The notes: a model not told the origin generated them from the letters alone. A stretch of DNA of 64,000 nt from Acanthopleura granulata (GCA_016165875.1 JABBOT010000001.1:39980252-40044251), one strand, 5' to 3'. Shown: positions 1 to 13,313, counted from the first letter of the stretch. Numbers and translations: made by a program.

Positions 1-545
1 TGAAATAACAGTGCCCTTTTTATGTCGTGGTAGGCCTTCCAGTCCCTTCGAGAAAGACTTCCAGTTGTTATTGCCATGAAACAAGCTGTATGTGACTTCG
101 AAGCAGGTCTTTGGAGAGCGTTTTGGGACGTATTTCATGTCACTAAGATCCAGGGCTGTGCCTTCCACTGGACACAGGCTGTTTTAAGGATGGTGCAGGC
201 CCTTGTCCTTGAACCAGCATTCCGAGCCAACAATGGAACTTATCATCTAATTAAATGCTGATGGATTATGTTGAGATGTAGCAGTTTTGGTGCTATTTGA
301 ACCAACAATGACATTGAGGCGTGGCATCACAGAATAACCAGTCAGGCCAATCTACAGTTTTATCTTCTCCTACAGTTGCATTATCGAGAGGCTGACTTAG
401 TTGAACTGCAGGAAAACTAACCAAAGTACAGAGAAGAAAAACACGGGATACCAAAGGGCGTATATTCGAGGTCTGGAACACTTACAGCCAAGGCGAGATT
501 TCAGCAGACCAGTTGTTACGCCGAGTTTCGAGAATCAACAAACCA
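1..545 (+). pseudogene. MULE-type transposase fragment, decayed (left copy)
   Basis: The translation around 76-258 contains the MULE transposase signature: DFEAG, where the aspartate is a family catalytic residue, then GCAFHWTQAV. Further on, in shifted frames, come NND, EGWHH-like, ELQEN and GEISADQLLRRVSRINKP-like stretches typical of the C-terminal part of the same family. Relative to the right copy, about 85 bases are deleted after 256, plus about 35 more near 288. Internal stops and frameshifts mean no transposase can be made. The part upstream of the core is outside the window. Confidence 0.72.
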
Positions 546-2007
546 ATGAGTAACTGAATGTAACTATGATCACTGTCAAATAACAGATAATTTGAGTGCA
601 GACATATACTGATAGACCTACATCATGTATCTTTAGATTGCTATTTTACATATATTCTGGAATGAATATGTACACATTCGATATAACGTGTGTACATATA
701 TATACTATATATATTTGTCATTGTCTCTGAAAATCATCTCGAATACATATGATTATAATATTTTTACTTTATCGTACATACGTTGACATTTTACATACAG
801 CATAAAAGGGAAATAACTATTCTTACATCTTCGGTCATACAATTATGGTGATTTGCCTGTGCTTCCATTTTGTCTAAAACGTAAATCACATGTGGTATCT
901 TTTACCTGAGCTTCCAGTCAAACTTGTGAATCTCACTTGAGAATATTCTAAAACTTCGATAATCAAGGGGTACGGGTACTTATACTCTGAAGCCAGAATA
1001 CTGCAATTCCATGAAGGCCGTGATGTGAAGTGGTAGGCTACATTTTCAAGGTGTTCGTCGATAAATAATTGTATCAGTATAATATGAATAGAATATTACT
1101 GTGACTACTCTTGGGTGAGAAACCTATATCAGTATTACGTAATATAATTAGATGACTTGGATGTATGTTTAAACGATTTGAATATAGATTTTAGGCGAGC
1201 TAGTGTAGTCAAGTTGGTCGTTAGAAGAGTGGCCCTATATTCGATTGTTGATGTTATATGGGTATCAACGTTTAGCATGGCGAAGGGGGAGGTCACTTTT
1301 GTGAGATTTTCGAAAAGTCTAAGTTGCTGTTTTGCCATAAATGGACGAGTGACATATCACAAATTCATTAAACCAAAATGAAAATTTCCATCGGTCATTT
1401 ACTTTCACTTTCATTTCGACTAACAGACGTCAACAATTAGCTCCACAAAAATATCCCAAATATCGCTTAGTTACCGATGTCCTGGCACGTACACAGTTCT
1501 GGTCAAATATTACAGGTCACTGTCAATTCACAAGCCAGTTCTGGAGAAAAAGAAAGAAAATTATGACAATTTTACTCACCGGACGGCGAGCCAAGAAGAA
1601 CTATGGCCGTCCTCGTTTTGTAGCCTGTTACAAGCCACCGAAAAGCTGTTGGAAATAAAGCTCCAAGGGCAGTGTCAGCGTTTTCGACGGGCACATTTTT
1701 CACCAATACACATTTTGTAGCTAACTGTGAAAGATGTGAAGCTTCTGTCATCGCAGTTACTCTCTAGCACTTTCAGACAAACGCAAACATTTAACTCAAA
1801 AAGAGTTAACCTTACCTGTTGCATGTGACGAAGACTTGCGCAGTTATTGGTTGATTAGAACAGGGTCAGGGTGAGGGGGATTCCCCAGGTGTTGTTTCTC
1901 GGAATTTCCGAAGTTTTGTGATAGCAGACTGCGATAGACATGCGCCATCCGGCCATCCTTGTTGTGCGGGAGAGCATTTAGGTGATTGTTCCATAGACGT
2001 ACATATA

Positions 2008-4875
2008 CCGTCAACAGGGGTGAAGTTGACCACAAGGGTGAAGTTGGCTATTTTGGGGAAAATAATTATCGTTCTGTTTCATGTTTATGTTCGACTTTTT
2101 AGATCAACCCTGTGGTATGAAGTGAAAGCCTCAGTGAGTTGACCTTGGCGCCATTTATGAATGTGAGTTGACTTTCACCTTGCTCTCAAGTAAATTTTCT
2201 TTTGACGCTGAAAATAGGACTTTTTCATGCATGCGGTACAATTACACCGAGCCAGGTGAGTTTTTGTACATTTCTAGTATCTTTTTATCATGTATTGTAA
2301 AATTTAAACAGTATTTAAAGACATGATAGCCTGGGCAGATGCAACCTAATGGCCTTGTAATATATTTAAAATTAAAAATATAGGTGAAGTTGGCCACTCT
2401 TGGGGGTGAAGTTGGCCGGACCTTCTAAAATTATAAATTACAAACAAACAGAGATAAAGTGTGGTTATAACTAAAATGTTGTGGTTGAATGATGCTACTT
2501 TCCTAAAGACTTAAGCTGTGGATTTGTTATTTCAGGTTCCACTGAGAGGATTCCGCGCAAATATATCCCTTAACCAGGTTATCGCAGATTGTTAGTTTAC
2601 ACACAGCAACGATTAGAGGAGGCCCTGAACGCGATACAGAATGGAATGAGCCAACGCGAATCATCTAAGAAGTTTGGCATTCCTCGTGGTACATCACAAA
2701 ACAGGCTACAAGGGAAACATTGTGGCTCACATGGAGGCCAGCCAGTTTTTACTGTGGAAGAGGAGACGACCTTTGCCCAGTACTTATCAGTGATTGCTTA
2801 TTGGGGTGACCCTGTGAACTCCTTGGACTTTGGCTTGATAGTTAAAAGTTATCTGTTGAAGGAAGGCCAAAATGAGGCGAGGTTCTGCAATAACATATCA
2901 GCTGATGACTGGGTTCGATCCTTTGTTCGACGCCACCGACACAAGCTCACATCACGCTTTTGCCAGGTCATCACAACCAAACGTGCCGATGTGCCGATGT
3001 CTCGCCAGCTGCTATCAACACCTACTTTGACAACCTGGAAGAAACCTTCAGGGGGTACCAAGTCAGAATATTCTGAACTATCATGAAACCAACTTATACG
3101 ACAACCTTGGAAGAAAACGTTGCATCTTTCGTCGAGGTGTAAGGTATGCTCAAAGAATACTAAACGCTACAAAAGCATCAACTTCCATAATTTTTGCATG
3201 TACAGGTGAGGGTGAAATGATGGCCCCTTATGTTGTTTACAGAGCAAAGCAAATCTCATGAATACATGGATTGAGAAAGGTCCAAACAACACGCGTTACA
3301 ATCGTTGAAAATCAGGGTGGTTTGACGCACATGTTTTAGTGATTGGTTCAGTACAATGGTCGTTCCTTGGGCAAGAAGAAAGGAAGCAAAAAGGGTCGTC
3401 ATCGGGGATAATCTTTCGTCCCATTTCACAGTAAACTGCATCCAGACATGTGAAGAACACAACATCAGTTTTGTATGCCTTCCACCAAATAGCACCCACC
3501 TGACACAACCGTTAGATGTTTGCGTTTTTTCTTCTCTGAAGAAACACTGGCGGGTTGTATTAACACGTTGGAAAGAAGGCCCCGGAAAAAAATTGCCGAC
3601 GCTTCCAAAGGACATATTTCCTAGATTACTGAAGGAACTGATGGATACCTTGGAACCTGTTGTTACAGACTACATCGTGAGTGGATTTCGAAAAACTGGC
3701 ATCTAACCAATCAATCGACAAGTCGTTTTAGACCCTTTCCCTCCAACTGACAGATCTCCTGGAAGTAGATTGAGTAAGGTGAGTGAAGCGTTTATGGACA
3801 GGGTGGAAAGTCTTCACTTTGATCAAGGAGAGCCAAAAATGCAGAGGAAGCGTGTTTCTGTTGAGCCAGGGAAGAGTGTTAGTCTGGAAGATTTCACAGA
3901 ATCACCCCCTGCTAAACGACAGAACATTCCACCCGGAGACTCCATTTTAGATTGCTGTGATGATTCAGAATCTCATGATTCTACAGAACTGAGTGATGGT
4001 GACCACACTGACAACGCCAACAGTGATGAGGAACAAGATGACGATGAAAGTATGTGTGGACAGTCAGAGCCGATAAATGGAGAATTCCCGGAAACACCGT
4101 CCCTTGAGGCTGGCAAATGCGTGGTTGTGCTGTACTTTGCGCAGCCGTTTATTGCATTATGTCAGGGAAGTCTTACATGCGTATAATGAAACTGGCAATC
4201 AAAACAACGGACTCCGCTCACCTGACCTGTGGGAAGTATGATTTCTCCGAAAATCTAAGAAAATTGATGTGTTCATAGCGGCAAATGTTCCAGATATCGC
4301 GTCTGTTGGCATAGACGAGATTGACAGAGTGCTACCAGAACCAGTAGTTAGACGTCAGTTGCACAGATTTAACGTTAAATTTGAGGGATTCAGCATGTAG
4401 TAAATGGAAACAGAAAGATAAGTTTGCAAACATCTACAGATTAAGTTTAGCATGCAAATGCATAATGGTTCATATTCTTGAACTTAAACCAAAACCTCTG
4501 CAGTGTTCAATTAACATGTGTTAAAATGGTTGACAACTTGTTCATTCCTGGAAGGGATTTTTGTCTTAAGTTTCCTGCACAGTTTTTTCAAAGGGAGTCC
4601 TTAATAAATTGAAGGGAATTGACACATTATGGCTTCTCAATAATGACAGTTCAGGGAGGTGGCCAAGTTCCCCCCATGTGTCGGGTGAAGTTGGCCACAC
4701 ATATTTGTTATTTGAGCCTCTTAATAAAAAGTTATCTTGAAGCTATTAACATGTCTTTGTATTGTATATATGTTTGTCCTGTATAATCAACACAGAAATT
4801 AACTGGTTGACGAACAACCATCAGTAGATTTCAATAAACATGTTGAAATCGGCCAACTTCACCCCCTGTTTACAG
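2008..4875 (+). mobile_element. Pogo/Tigger-like DNA transposon, non-functional
   Basis: The element sits inside the left direct repeat, and the right copy (around 51527-51528) preserves the empty site. Terminal inverted repeats are visible: the left end reads CCGTCAACAGGGGTGAAG, and the right end, reverse complemented, reads CTGTAAACAGGGGGTGAAG. The target site looks like TA, kept on the left and changed to TG on the right. The motif GTGAAGTTGGCC recurs in subterminal positions (about 2030, 2385, 2406, 4684), which may be transposase-binding repeats. It encodes a broken HTH-psq/DDE transposase, listed separately. Confidence 0.88.
2589..4186 (+). pseudogene. Tigger/jerky-like transposase (HTH-psq, CENP-B-like, DDE), broken
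   Basis: Segment 2589-3060 encodes a psq-type helix-turn-helix (SQRESSKKFGIPRGTSQNR) followed by a CENP-B-like region (DDWVRSFVRRHRHKLTSR). From about 3075, in another frame, comes NYHETNLYDNLG. The family normally has NYDETNL here, so the first catalytic aspartate is histidine. After stops, 3356-3706 supplies GDNLSSHFT (second aspartate) and LPPNSTHLTQPLDV (third acidic residue), with KKHWR typical of Tigger and jerky proteins. Bases 3770-4186 encode an acidic tail rich in D, E and S. At least two frame breaks plus the D-to-H change make it inactive. The family assignment rests on these motifs. Confidence 0.85.
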
Positions 4876-5239
4876 TGACGTTCTTAAATTGTCGGTTAGA
4901 TACTTGTCGATGAAATCTGTTGCACTCTGCAAGGTAGGCCAACAGGAAGCCATGATGCATGTGGTCATGATTCATTGATTGTCAGTGTCAAATAGTCTTC
5001 AACTCGTTTAAGCCATGTAACTAGGCATAAGAACAATGTTTTCACAAAAGATTGTTGAAAGATCAAGATAAAGTGAAATTATTTACACGAGAATACGTAT
5101 CAGTGCATGCTTGACAAATATGTTTCTTACTAGATCCTGCGCATCTCTATGGCTTGAACGTGTACTTTATAATGTGCCACAGATGGGAGATTGTAAAGTA
5201 CAGGTTCACACGGGGTATGTTTCTTACGGGCACCTGTAA

Positions 5240-5346
5240 ATATGACCCCTCCCCACCATCTCCTCGTATCACCTCCTCCCATCTCCTAGCATCCCCCATC
5301 TCCTTGTGTCCTTCCCCATCTCCTCGTATCACCCCTCCCCCTTCCG
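5240..5346. repeat. Pyrimidine-rich minisatellite (left copy)
   Basis: The plus strand is almost pure C and T and repeats variants of 'ccatctcctcgtatcac'. The same tract occurs in the right direct repeat at about 51868-51966, with a few bases lost. Confidence 0.7.
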
Positions 5347-8039
5347 CTTCCTATATTTTATTCTGTTTAAGTTTCAATTACTTGCATGTGAAACTGACAT
5401 CCAGCCTCATTTATGCACAGATTTCAGCAAATATCAGATTGCCTGTTAGGAATTAATCCTAAAGATCTGTAGTTCACACTCATTGTGTAGTTCACAAACA
5501 TGTAATTCATGTAAGTCACATTTTAGAGCAATATTTGTATGTTATCAGGTAGACTTGTGTTCATGTGTCAAGAAATATCATTTGAAGTAATTTCATGTTG
5601 AGAAGTGGAATTTTGGATTTGGTGAAGGTCTGTGTATCCCAGCCTGTAAGCCTATTGTTCAGGCAGCATCGCAATGATGGGTGTGTACACAAAACAGAGG
5701 TCATCAGGTAAGGAATCCCTGGAGTATAAGTTGCTCTAGTTTGCAACAAGGATAGTTCTTTGTCAGTACTTTTTTTGGACTATAAAGCATAGTCAGTAAT
5801 TTGTCCAGAGGTTTGCAGATAATTTACTGTGGGTTTAGAAACTTAATTTTTTGTAGCGAGGCTGGATGACTTCGTTTTTGTTTACAATTATAACCCTTCT
5901 ACTTTCGAACATCAGTGAGACATTTGCTGCTATGGAAAATTTGTAGAAAAATAATTTCATTTTGTCTCCAATTTTTTGCTCTAGTGGTCATTGAGCAAGT
6001 TACCTGTCGTCCATCCGTCTTCCTGTCCTGCTTCTGTTAAGTTTTCCTTTAAAGTGCTGCTCCTACCGTTTTTGTCTGATTTCAACAAAACTGGGTTGCA
6101 GTGTAGACTACATCCAGATACATGTACATGTACGTAATTTGTAGTTCATCCGTCTGTCTGTTCATCCAGACTATGTTAAAGTGAAAAACAGTGTATGCTC
6201 TGAGTTATGTTTACCTAAAAGGTTGGACATTATTATGTTTATTTCGGTAAAGTATATTTTTCTAACCGCTGCTACGACAATGGATGTTAGCGGTTTTTGA
6301 CTGATTTCAACGCAACTTAAATCTGACAAAAAGTATAGCATTTTGTAAACCAAGGTGGTGGTGTTTTCTTAGTTACGCCCAATCAGGGGGATTAGCTTAC
6401 TGAAGGTGGGGTTACCTGCTGTGAATAGATACGGCCATGGTAAATACATTCTGATTCCTACCATAAACTGTGCATGGTGGTTTGTGCAGACTACTAAAGC
6501 AGACCTATTACGTAAAGCAACAGCTTTAATCACCCCACTGTGGTGTCATTGGGAGAAGGGTTTGCTCAGAAATATCAAGATAAAATAGCAATTTATGCCC
6601 TCATGGAGCATGATAAGTATTAAACTTTAGCCAAAGTTGGTTCATTTGCTCACATCTAATTTGGAGAGGCGACCGTCCTTCATTAAAATTAACTGGCAAA
6701 CGAATTAATCACCAAATTTGTCGCACACCATGCTCCTCCAGATATTTTGGTCTTTTTCTCCCTTTCTATTTCTGAGACGGTTGTGTGGTGATATACTTTT
6801 ATTTCTGGCTTATTTTTCAACATAATGCTGTGGCACACGTACTAAATCTATAAAACAGTCTCACAAATTTTTGATATATTTTCCAGTTTTAAAGATATTA
6901 GTAAAAGAAAACCAAATTTTCAAAAACCTTTAAAATTTTTGAAAGTTTTAACTTTAGTATCCTTAAGTGAAAACTAGGCCTACATCAAGATACATAAATT
7001 GCAGTATCCATTTTCCATTTTGATGATTGGTTGTCCGTCACATTGTCTGACATATTCATGCAGCATATGTTAAAATTTCTGTCAAAATGCTACCAGTTAC
7101 TGTTACAGTATTTGTCCGTTTTCAACAAAACTTGGTACAAGTGAATCAAGATACATATTGATTGTAGTATTGATTTTCAATTTTGATTGTCCATGGCTGC
7201 TATACTTACATAATTCTTCTAGTTGACTCCGTGATAGTTTTGTCTCAACCAGTTAGAGCTACTGTCTCATCCGAGACTCTGGTTTAAAGAGCTACTTTGC
7301 TGTCAAAACATCTGTGTCTTAAAAACAAGGTGAATTGATAAAGACTGGGGTAGTCTGAATTGCTTTCCTAAATTGGGAAAATATTTCAATGAATTAAAAC
7401 TGATATTGTACGTTTCGTCAAATTATTTCTGTTGTTTCCATACCGACGTCACCATTCGCTGATGTGTATACACATATGATGCTGCCCTTTCAAAAGCTCT
7501 TGAGGTCATCCCAGCATAAATGCCGTACTCAACGTCACATCTGCCTAAATCATGTCACAACAGGAAAATTTTACGGACACAGCCGAAGATTTTGTTTTTC
7601 AAGGAATCTTCAGTTATATGGGTGAAATAGTGTTATTTATCAAAATCCTTTTGAAACATGGTGCTAGGCTTAGTCCGTAAGATTTCGTTCATATCATTGT
7701 AATATTTGTATTCTAACCAGAGTAGCACTTTAAGTTAAGAGCCAACACAACTGCTTGACAGTGTCATGTGATATATTTGGGTAAAACTAATTAAAGGTGA
7801 TATTAAATGAGTTAAGGTAGTTTTAATATTATTTAAGGATGTGTAACAACTGCATGACTTAATTGTTGCTCATTTGCCAGAGGATTGGTGTCTGGCATCT
7901 GTTAGATTTAAAATTCGCACATTCATTCATGAGTTTCCAGGAACATGGATAGATTCTCTTCTGCATTTTCCCATTTGTGTCTAATTTCACCAAACGGTAA
8001 AGCTTGACCTGTCAAAAAGGAATCTTTAAAAGCACAACA

Positions 8040-8508
8040 AGATCTCAAAGTGATACTTTTGATGCCAACACTGAAATTTTTCTGGTAAGAAATTAACCAA
8101 ACTTCACAAAAAAAAACATCTAAGAATGGTACATGAATTAATCAGAATAAAGTATTTATTTTATTTATTTATTTGATTGGTGTTTTATGCCGTACTCAAG
8201 AATATTTCACTTGTACCACAGCGGCCAGCATTATGGGGAAGGAAACCAGGCATAGAGGGAAACCCAGAACCGTCTGCAGGTCCCTGCCAGACGGTTCCAC
8301 GTAGGGCCGGTGAGGAAGCCAGCATGAGCTGAACTTAAACTCACAACGACTGCATTGGTGCGAGGCTTCTGGGTCATCACGCTGCACTAGCGCGCAAACC
8401 AACTGAGCCACGGAGGCCCCCCAGAATGAAGTAAAATATGTCACTAGAAATATGACAAACTTAAGGTGAAATACAGTCTGGCCATTAAGAAATGGCGGAG
8501 ACTCGTTT
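8040..8508. repeat. Left-copy-only block
   Basis: Flanks at 8020-8038 (cctgtcaaaaaggaatcttt) and 8509-8530 (aaaagaaagctg) lie close together in the right copy near 55230-55285. About 470 bases were therefore gained on the left or lost on the right. The block contains the SINE at 8152-8421. Confidence 0.75.
8152..8421 (-). mobile_element. tRNA-derived SINE, family A, near full length
   Basis: Read on the minus strand, the head is GGCCTCCGTGGCTCAGTTGG, which carries a polymerase III A-box-like motif. A conserved body with GGCCGC and TATTCTTGAGTACGGC follows, and the tail is a run of TAAA-type repeats. The plus strand therefore starts with tttatttatttattt. Several more copies occur in this window. 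The family resembles SINEs widespread in lophotrochozoan genomes. Confidence 0.85.
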
Positions 8509-8929
8509 CTTACGAAAAAAAGAAAGCTGTATTATATTACACGACAGTTTAGTGCATGGACATTTACCAGGTGTGTAGAGGTTTTGGTTTTGATAATAAG
8601 GTAGGTAATTCAATAATACTTCAGTATATCACGTTAATGTGCTGTGGGGCTTGTCACAGTGTTTCATGGAGTTCCACCCCGCTGATAATGTACACGTAGA
8701 ATAAGTTTGTAATGTTAACTGTGGTGACCCATCTGTGCAGGTGGTGTCTGTCTTATAAAATGAAAGTAGGTCAGACTTAGTCCTCCCAAGTAAAGAACTG
8801 GTACAGACCTGCTCAGCATGTATTGACAAAAGCTCTACATGAGCTTGTGGGAAGTGGATATGATCCTGGTTGGACATTGTGTATTTGTTCTGTGTCATAC
8901 ATGGACCCTACGCATCTAGTGGATGCACA

Positions 8930-11900
8930 TAAACGTCAGGCAATTACAGATGTTCTGCACCAGCTTGCAAGAACTCAAACGAGTGCTTCATTGTTGTTGT
9001 AGATCCTTTACTTTACTGAGAACATAAACACATTCTGGCATCTTCACTTGTTCTCTTACACATGCTGATTAAGGAAGGAAGAAAGAGAACTGTGTGGATG
9101 GTCCTGTTAGGTGTTGTCCATAAAGTACGTACGTTCAAAGAGGGGAGGGGGTGACTACATTATGTACAATCTGCGCACGGGGGGTGGGTGGGTGTGAGGT
9201 TGTCATCAACTGGTGTATGTATGGGAAAAAAAATTGCCATGTAAAGGTGTATATATAGGATACCTACTATTGTACTGATCTGCAATATTCGTCATACTTT
9301 ATGTAGCAATATCCTGAACAGTGTAGGTAGGTGGTTATCAGCGAGCGCCGAATGTGCCATCAGAACGTGGTCTGTGTAGTCAGCCCAAAACTATTCAGTC
9401 ACGGAGTAACCAGAAATGGAAGTGGCATCAGATTCCGTAGAGCACGAAAGCGAGTCTATGTGAAAGACTACAGTGTTATGACGATTGTCAAAAGCTTTGG
9501 AACGAAGTGCAAATCAGCCTTTATATACACGCGACCAGATAAATCATACAGAGAAGTCAGAGAGCCTTTGTAAGATAACATGTGACTTACAGTGAAAGAC
9601 AGCGCATGTTTTAAGCTGAGTTGGATGACAAGGTTGGACAATGTTATGTTTATTTCGGTAAATTTTTTCTCTTTCTAACAACTACTACGACAACAGAAAT
9701 TGACATTTGACCCTGCTCCACTGGCTAGCTTGAGGCGGCTTAAATATTAAATCAGTAACATTTCTGTTTATTGTTTGAAATGATCTGCTGTTAACTCATT
9801 GGCAAATGGTACAAATTGAAGCTGTTTAATCGCTCCTGTGCAATCGTTTATAGCGTATTGGCTGCATTTTTCCATTGTCATAGTTCGGTGCACATGTTGT
9901 GAACCTACACAAGGGTTCAACGTACTACATACAGGAAACGGTGGGGGAAGGCATTTTGTACAAGATACCTACAAGTGGCAGGCGGGGCAAAAAGTTCAGA
10001 ATTTGAGCATACATACTTTATTGACTATTCCTTATATGGCTTTTAACAGGTAGAAGGTCATAGCGTAAGAGCCTGCTGATAACATTTCATTGTTATCCAT
10101 AGTACCCTCCAGCACTGACCAGGAGTAATAAAGGAAAATACAATTACATGTTAGAAAAATCTGGTTTCTCTTTCCACAAAATATATTTTGGCTTCTGGTT
10201 CTAAACTTGTACTCCGCATACAAGGCCACACAGTTTTCTGTATTAAAGCACTTTTTAAAGTTACCTGATAGGCAGCACTTACAAAACCATTCCTAAACAA
10301 TAAATGTTTGTGGCTTAATTACTGTCTAATACAACAATCAAAGCAAACAAAGGACCCATTCCACCAAGCCATTTTTGACTTGAATCCAACTTTGAATCTT
10401 CATTATAATCAATAATTAAATCCCTGTTACTTTAGATTTGCCTTCATGTAGCACTTATTAGGAGTTTCCAGTCTGAACTCCCATGCTCTAGAAATAAGCA
10501 TTTGAATGGAATTTGAGTTTTCGATTTTGGTAGGCTGGGTTTGTGGAATCAGTCCCTGAACTTGTACTGCATCCACATTTAATTAAAGCAGTTGTCAGTC
10601 ACAGTATATACAATTCTGTATAACATTCTCCAACAAATATCATATGAAATAGTAGCACATCAGAAAACACAAAGATCCAACAAACAACACACATTAAAGC
10701 TGTACTAACATTATAGCCTAGGTCAAAAGAGCAATTCTGATATACCCTCATTCTTCAACCTTTTCAACCACCTCTGCAACCAATATTTTAAAACAATGTG
10801 ACATAACTATGGGGTGTAGAGAAATGATCTGCGCAGTTTTACAAACCTCGTATGTTTATTCACACAAGCAAATCATTTTTAGTGTCATTTTCATAATCCT
10901 TGTATGTATCAATTCCAGTGAAAAAGTGCTTTAGTGGTTGGAAAGGTTGAAGATTTAGTGTATCAAAAGCTTTTTATTCACGAACATACAAAATGGCTAC
11001 ACAACCATATACATCTACATTGCTCAGATTTTACCAATAAGAATACATCTACTAGTAACAGATTCAACATTCACATACATTTGCTAATCTAAAATTTATT
11101 TTTAAAGGGACTTCCACACCTCCAATTTTCCTTTTTTAAGTCCTGTAAGTTTTACGAAATCAAGAGGAATTCACCATAACCTGATTGGATCAGTCTAAAT
11201 TAACACATTTACTGAAACTGAGTGTAGTAGATAAACACTTACTGTGTAATATATCTGAGGGATTGTGGCTTTATAAAATGTCTGTTCAAATACGTGATTG
11301 TACACTTCTCAGATTGGTTATGTACTTATCCTCAAGTCCAACATATGGAAGCAACAGAACCTGCTTTTACTGCATTAATCTGAACAAAAAAAATAATCCT
11401 TTTTTTACCACATGCATTTTTCAATGAGCTCATTTGCATATATTTTCATCTTCCAGAAAAAATCTTTCACTACAATATCTATTTCAACTCTTGTAAGATT
11501 TTTTTAGGAAATATATAGTGCAAGTTCCAGGATTAAGGAAGTGTAATAAATCATATTTAACTGAAGATAACAACTATCTCTGAATTTCTGACATCAACTT
11601 TGTTTAGAATGCTACATACAACAATATCCTTTAATGAAATTATAATAATGAACAATGTCTGACATTTTTTTTTGCCAGGCAACACTTTCCAGTTATTCAT
11701 GACCTAAAGTTACAGACACCTGCTACTGACTACTATGCTCAGTTACAAAATCAGACATACAGGTCTGCTTTAGTGAACAAACTGGTGTTTAGTTTCATGA
11801 AATACATCAATTCACAAATGTGGACAAAAGTAAATTCAACCTAATATTCACTGGGACTATTCCACTCTGAACAATTTGGACTTACACACAAGATGTTTTA

Positions 11901-13035
11901 AATAGATATAGAACATATCGCATAGTGAAGTTTGATTATGATTATTGATTGATTATACATGATTACCAGAAAGGTGGACAGAGAAAACTCTTTAGTCTTG
12001 TGAGTTATCCATCCACCTTTTCTTCAAACATTCACAGTATTCAAACTTCATGCTATGCTACTTTAGATTTACCATTCTATTATGATATCACTTTGTTTAT
12101 ATGAACATAATATATTAGCAATGTTTATAAGCTATTGGCCTAGATCAACTAAAAAAAAAAAATGTTTGTTTTACATACCAATAAGAACCCCAGAGATAAG
12201 CTCAACAAGGATTAGAAGAAAGCCGGCAGCTTGCTACTAAGTTCATCCTAACGTAGCCGGACAGCTGACTTTAACAAAAAAATTTACCCACACGCCCACA
12301 ATACCTTGCCTCACAAGCTGGCTAATAAAACATTTAAGGTGTGGTAGAGAAGGTTTAGCAAAACATATATTTAAAGATGGCCTAACACAGACCTGTGTAT
12401 AGCTTGATGTCTTATATGACCCTGTGTCACAGACAGTAAACGTTTTCTGTACATGTTTTCTGCGCTTCACCAAGCCACTGATCTCAGACTGCAACATCAA
12501 GTGTCTTTTTCCACACCTTAGGGTCTGGGTGTAAAATATAAAAAAAAGTAATAACAAAAGTGATATCACACTATGTGGAAATCTGATAATTTCAGCTTCA
12601 AATGAAGAAAGAATAAATTCAATGAAGTTGGTCAACCGGCATGCAATTTTTTTTGTTAACAGCAGAAATACAGCCCTTGAATAGCGAATAAAATGTACTG
12701 AAGAAATGTCAGATTAAAAATAAAAAAAAATTCGACACACTGAACATTTTTAGAACAGTAAGACTTATGGTGCAGACATATATTATACACATAACTTGTA
12801 TAGTACAAGTTCTGTCTTTCTGTTTTCATAGCATTTTCATTTACTCTTTGGTGTGGCTGTTTAGCCGGTGATGGATAAGTAGATTACAATACATTACAAT
12901 ACATTGGTACAAATTTCATTCCACAGAAATACTCTAACTGGTTGATTAAATCCACCATGATTCAGACCTTGGTCCAGTCAACTATCAAACAAGTTCAAGG
13001 TCTACAAAAGCAATGAAACCAACACTTCTCTTTTC
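8930..13035. other. Non-coding 3' flank of the PARP14-like gene
   Basis: I see no convincing coding sequence here. Bases 9585-9735 are a copy of a dispersed repeat also found at about 6175-6290, 52843-53020 and 60765-60965. Bases about 10690-11010 contain inverted arms (cttcaaccttttcaaccac near 10754 and its complement near 10934), possibly a small foldback element. The 3' untranslated region of the minus-strand gene must run leftward from 13035. Possible minus-strand poly(A) signals are ATTAAA at 11630-11635 and AATAAA at 11095-11100 and 10973-10978. None can be chosen from sequence alone. Confidence 0.6.
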
Positions 13036-13313
13036 CTACTGGAATGTTACCAAGTAGTCTGGGTAAGCTTGAGCATCATGGAATATGATGTACATGCCTG
13101 GGGTTGCAGGATTGTCTACCACAGAATCATACAGAATGTGGCCACTTTTAGCAGGCGGCACAATCATCCCAGACCTTCCCTGGGTGTAGTCTCCAACCAA
13201 AACTCTTGCCTGATACATTCGTTTGTGTCCCTGGCTGTCAGGACGGGAATATGTATCGCTGGCAGAGTAGTTAGCATTCACTGCAAAATAGACACCGTTC
13301 CCAAACGCGGTGG
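13036..13313 (-). CDS. PARP14-like, last exon: ART domain C-terminal half
   Basis: Acceptor tttcag lies just above 13313, entry is phase 1, and TAG stop is at 13036-13038. It encodes AFGNGVYFAVNANYSASDTY, containing the tyrosine of the H-Y-E triad in GVYFA. KSGHILYDSVVDN and the final strand AYPDYLVTFQ follow. No glutamate occurs in the last strand, where chain-elongating PARPs have the catalytic Glu. This fits a mono-ADP-ribosyltransferase, as in PARP14. Confidence 0.93.

Larger units (their letters stand above)
1..8929. repeat. Left copy of a long direct repeat
   Basis: This stretch matches 49365-55699 in the same orientation almost throughout, with scattered substitutions and indels. The copy probably starts before the window. 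Compared with the right copy it carries two extra blocks, a DNA transposon (2008-4875) and a block of about 470 bases containing a SINE (about 8040-8508). It lacks about 550 bases present on the right near 52951-53495. Homology ends shortly after the shared motif 'catggacccta' near 8901-8929. It contains a decayed MULE transposase at its left end, a pyrimidine-rich minisatellite and diverged 160-170 base repeats. Apart from these I see no gene in it. Confidence 0.9.

Noticed and set aside
76..261. Short open frame with a conserved-looking sequence as a possible host gene
   Set aside because: The motifs DFE and CAFHWTQ identify it as a MULE transposase remnant. Flanking frames are broken, and the same frame recurs in the right copy.
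8399..8421. tRNA-like sequence with A and B box
   Set aside because: It is the head of a dispersed SINE with a long body and tail, repeated several times in the window. It is not a tRNA gene.
9331..9573. 80-codon plus-strand open frame in the 3' flank
   Set aside because: No recognisable motif, no splice context and no repeat-based support. The length is within chance for this region.
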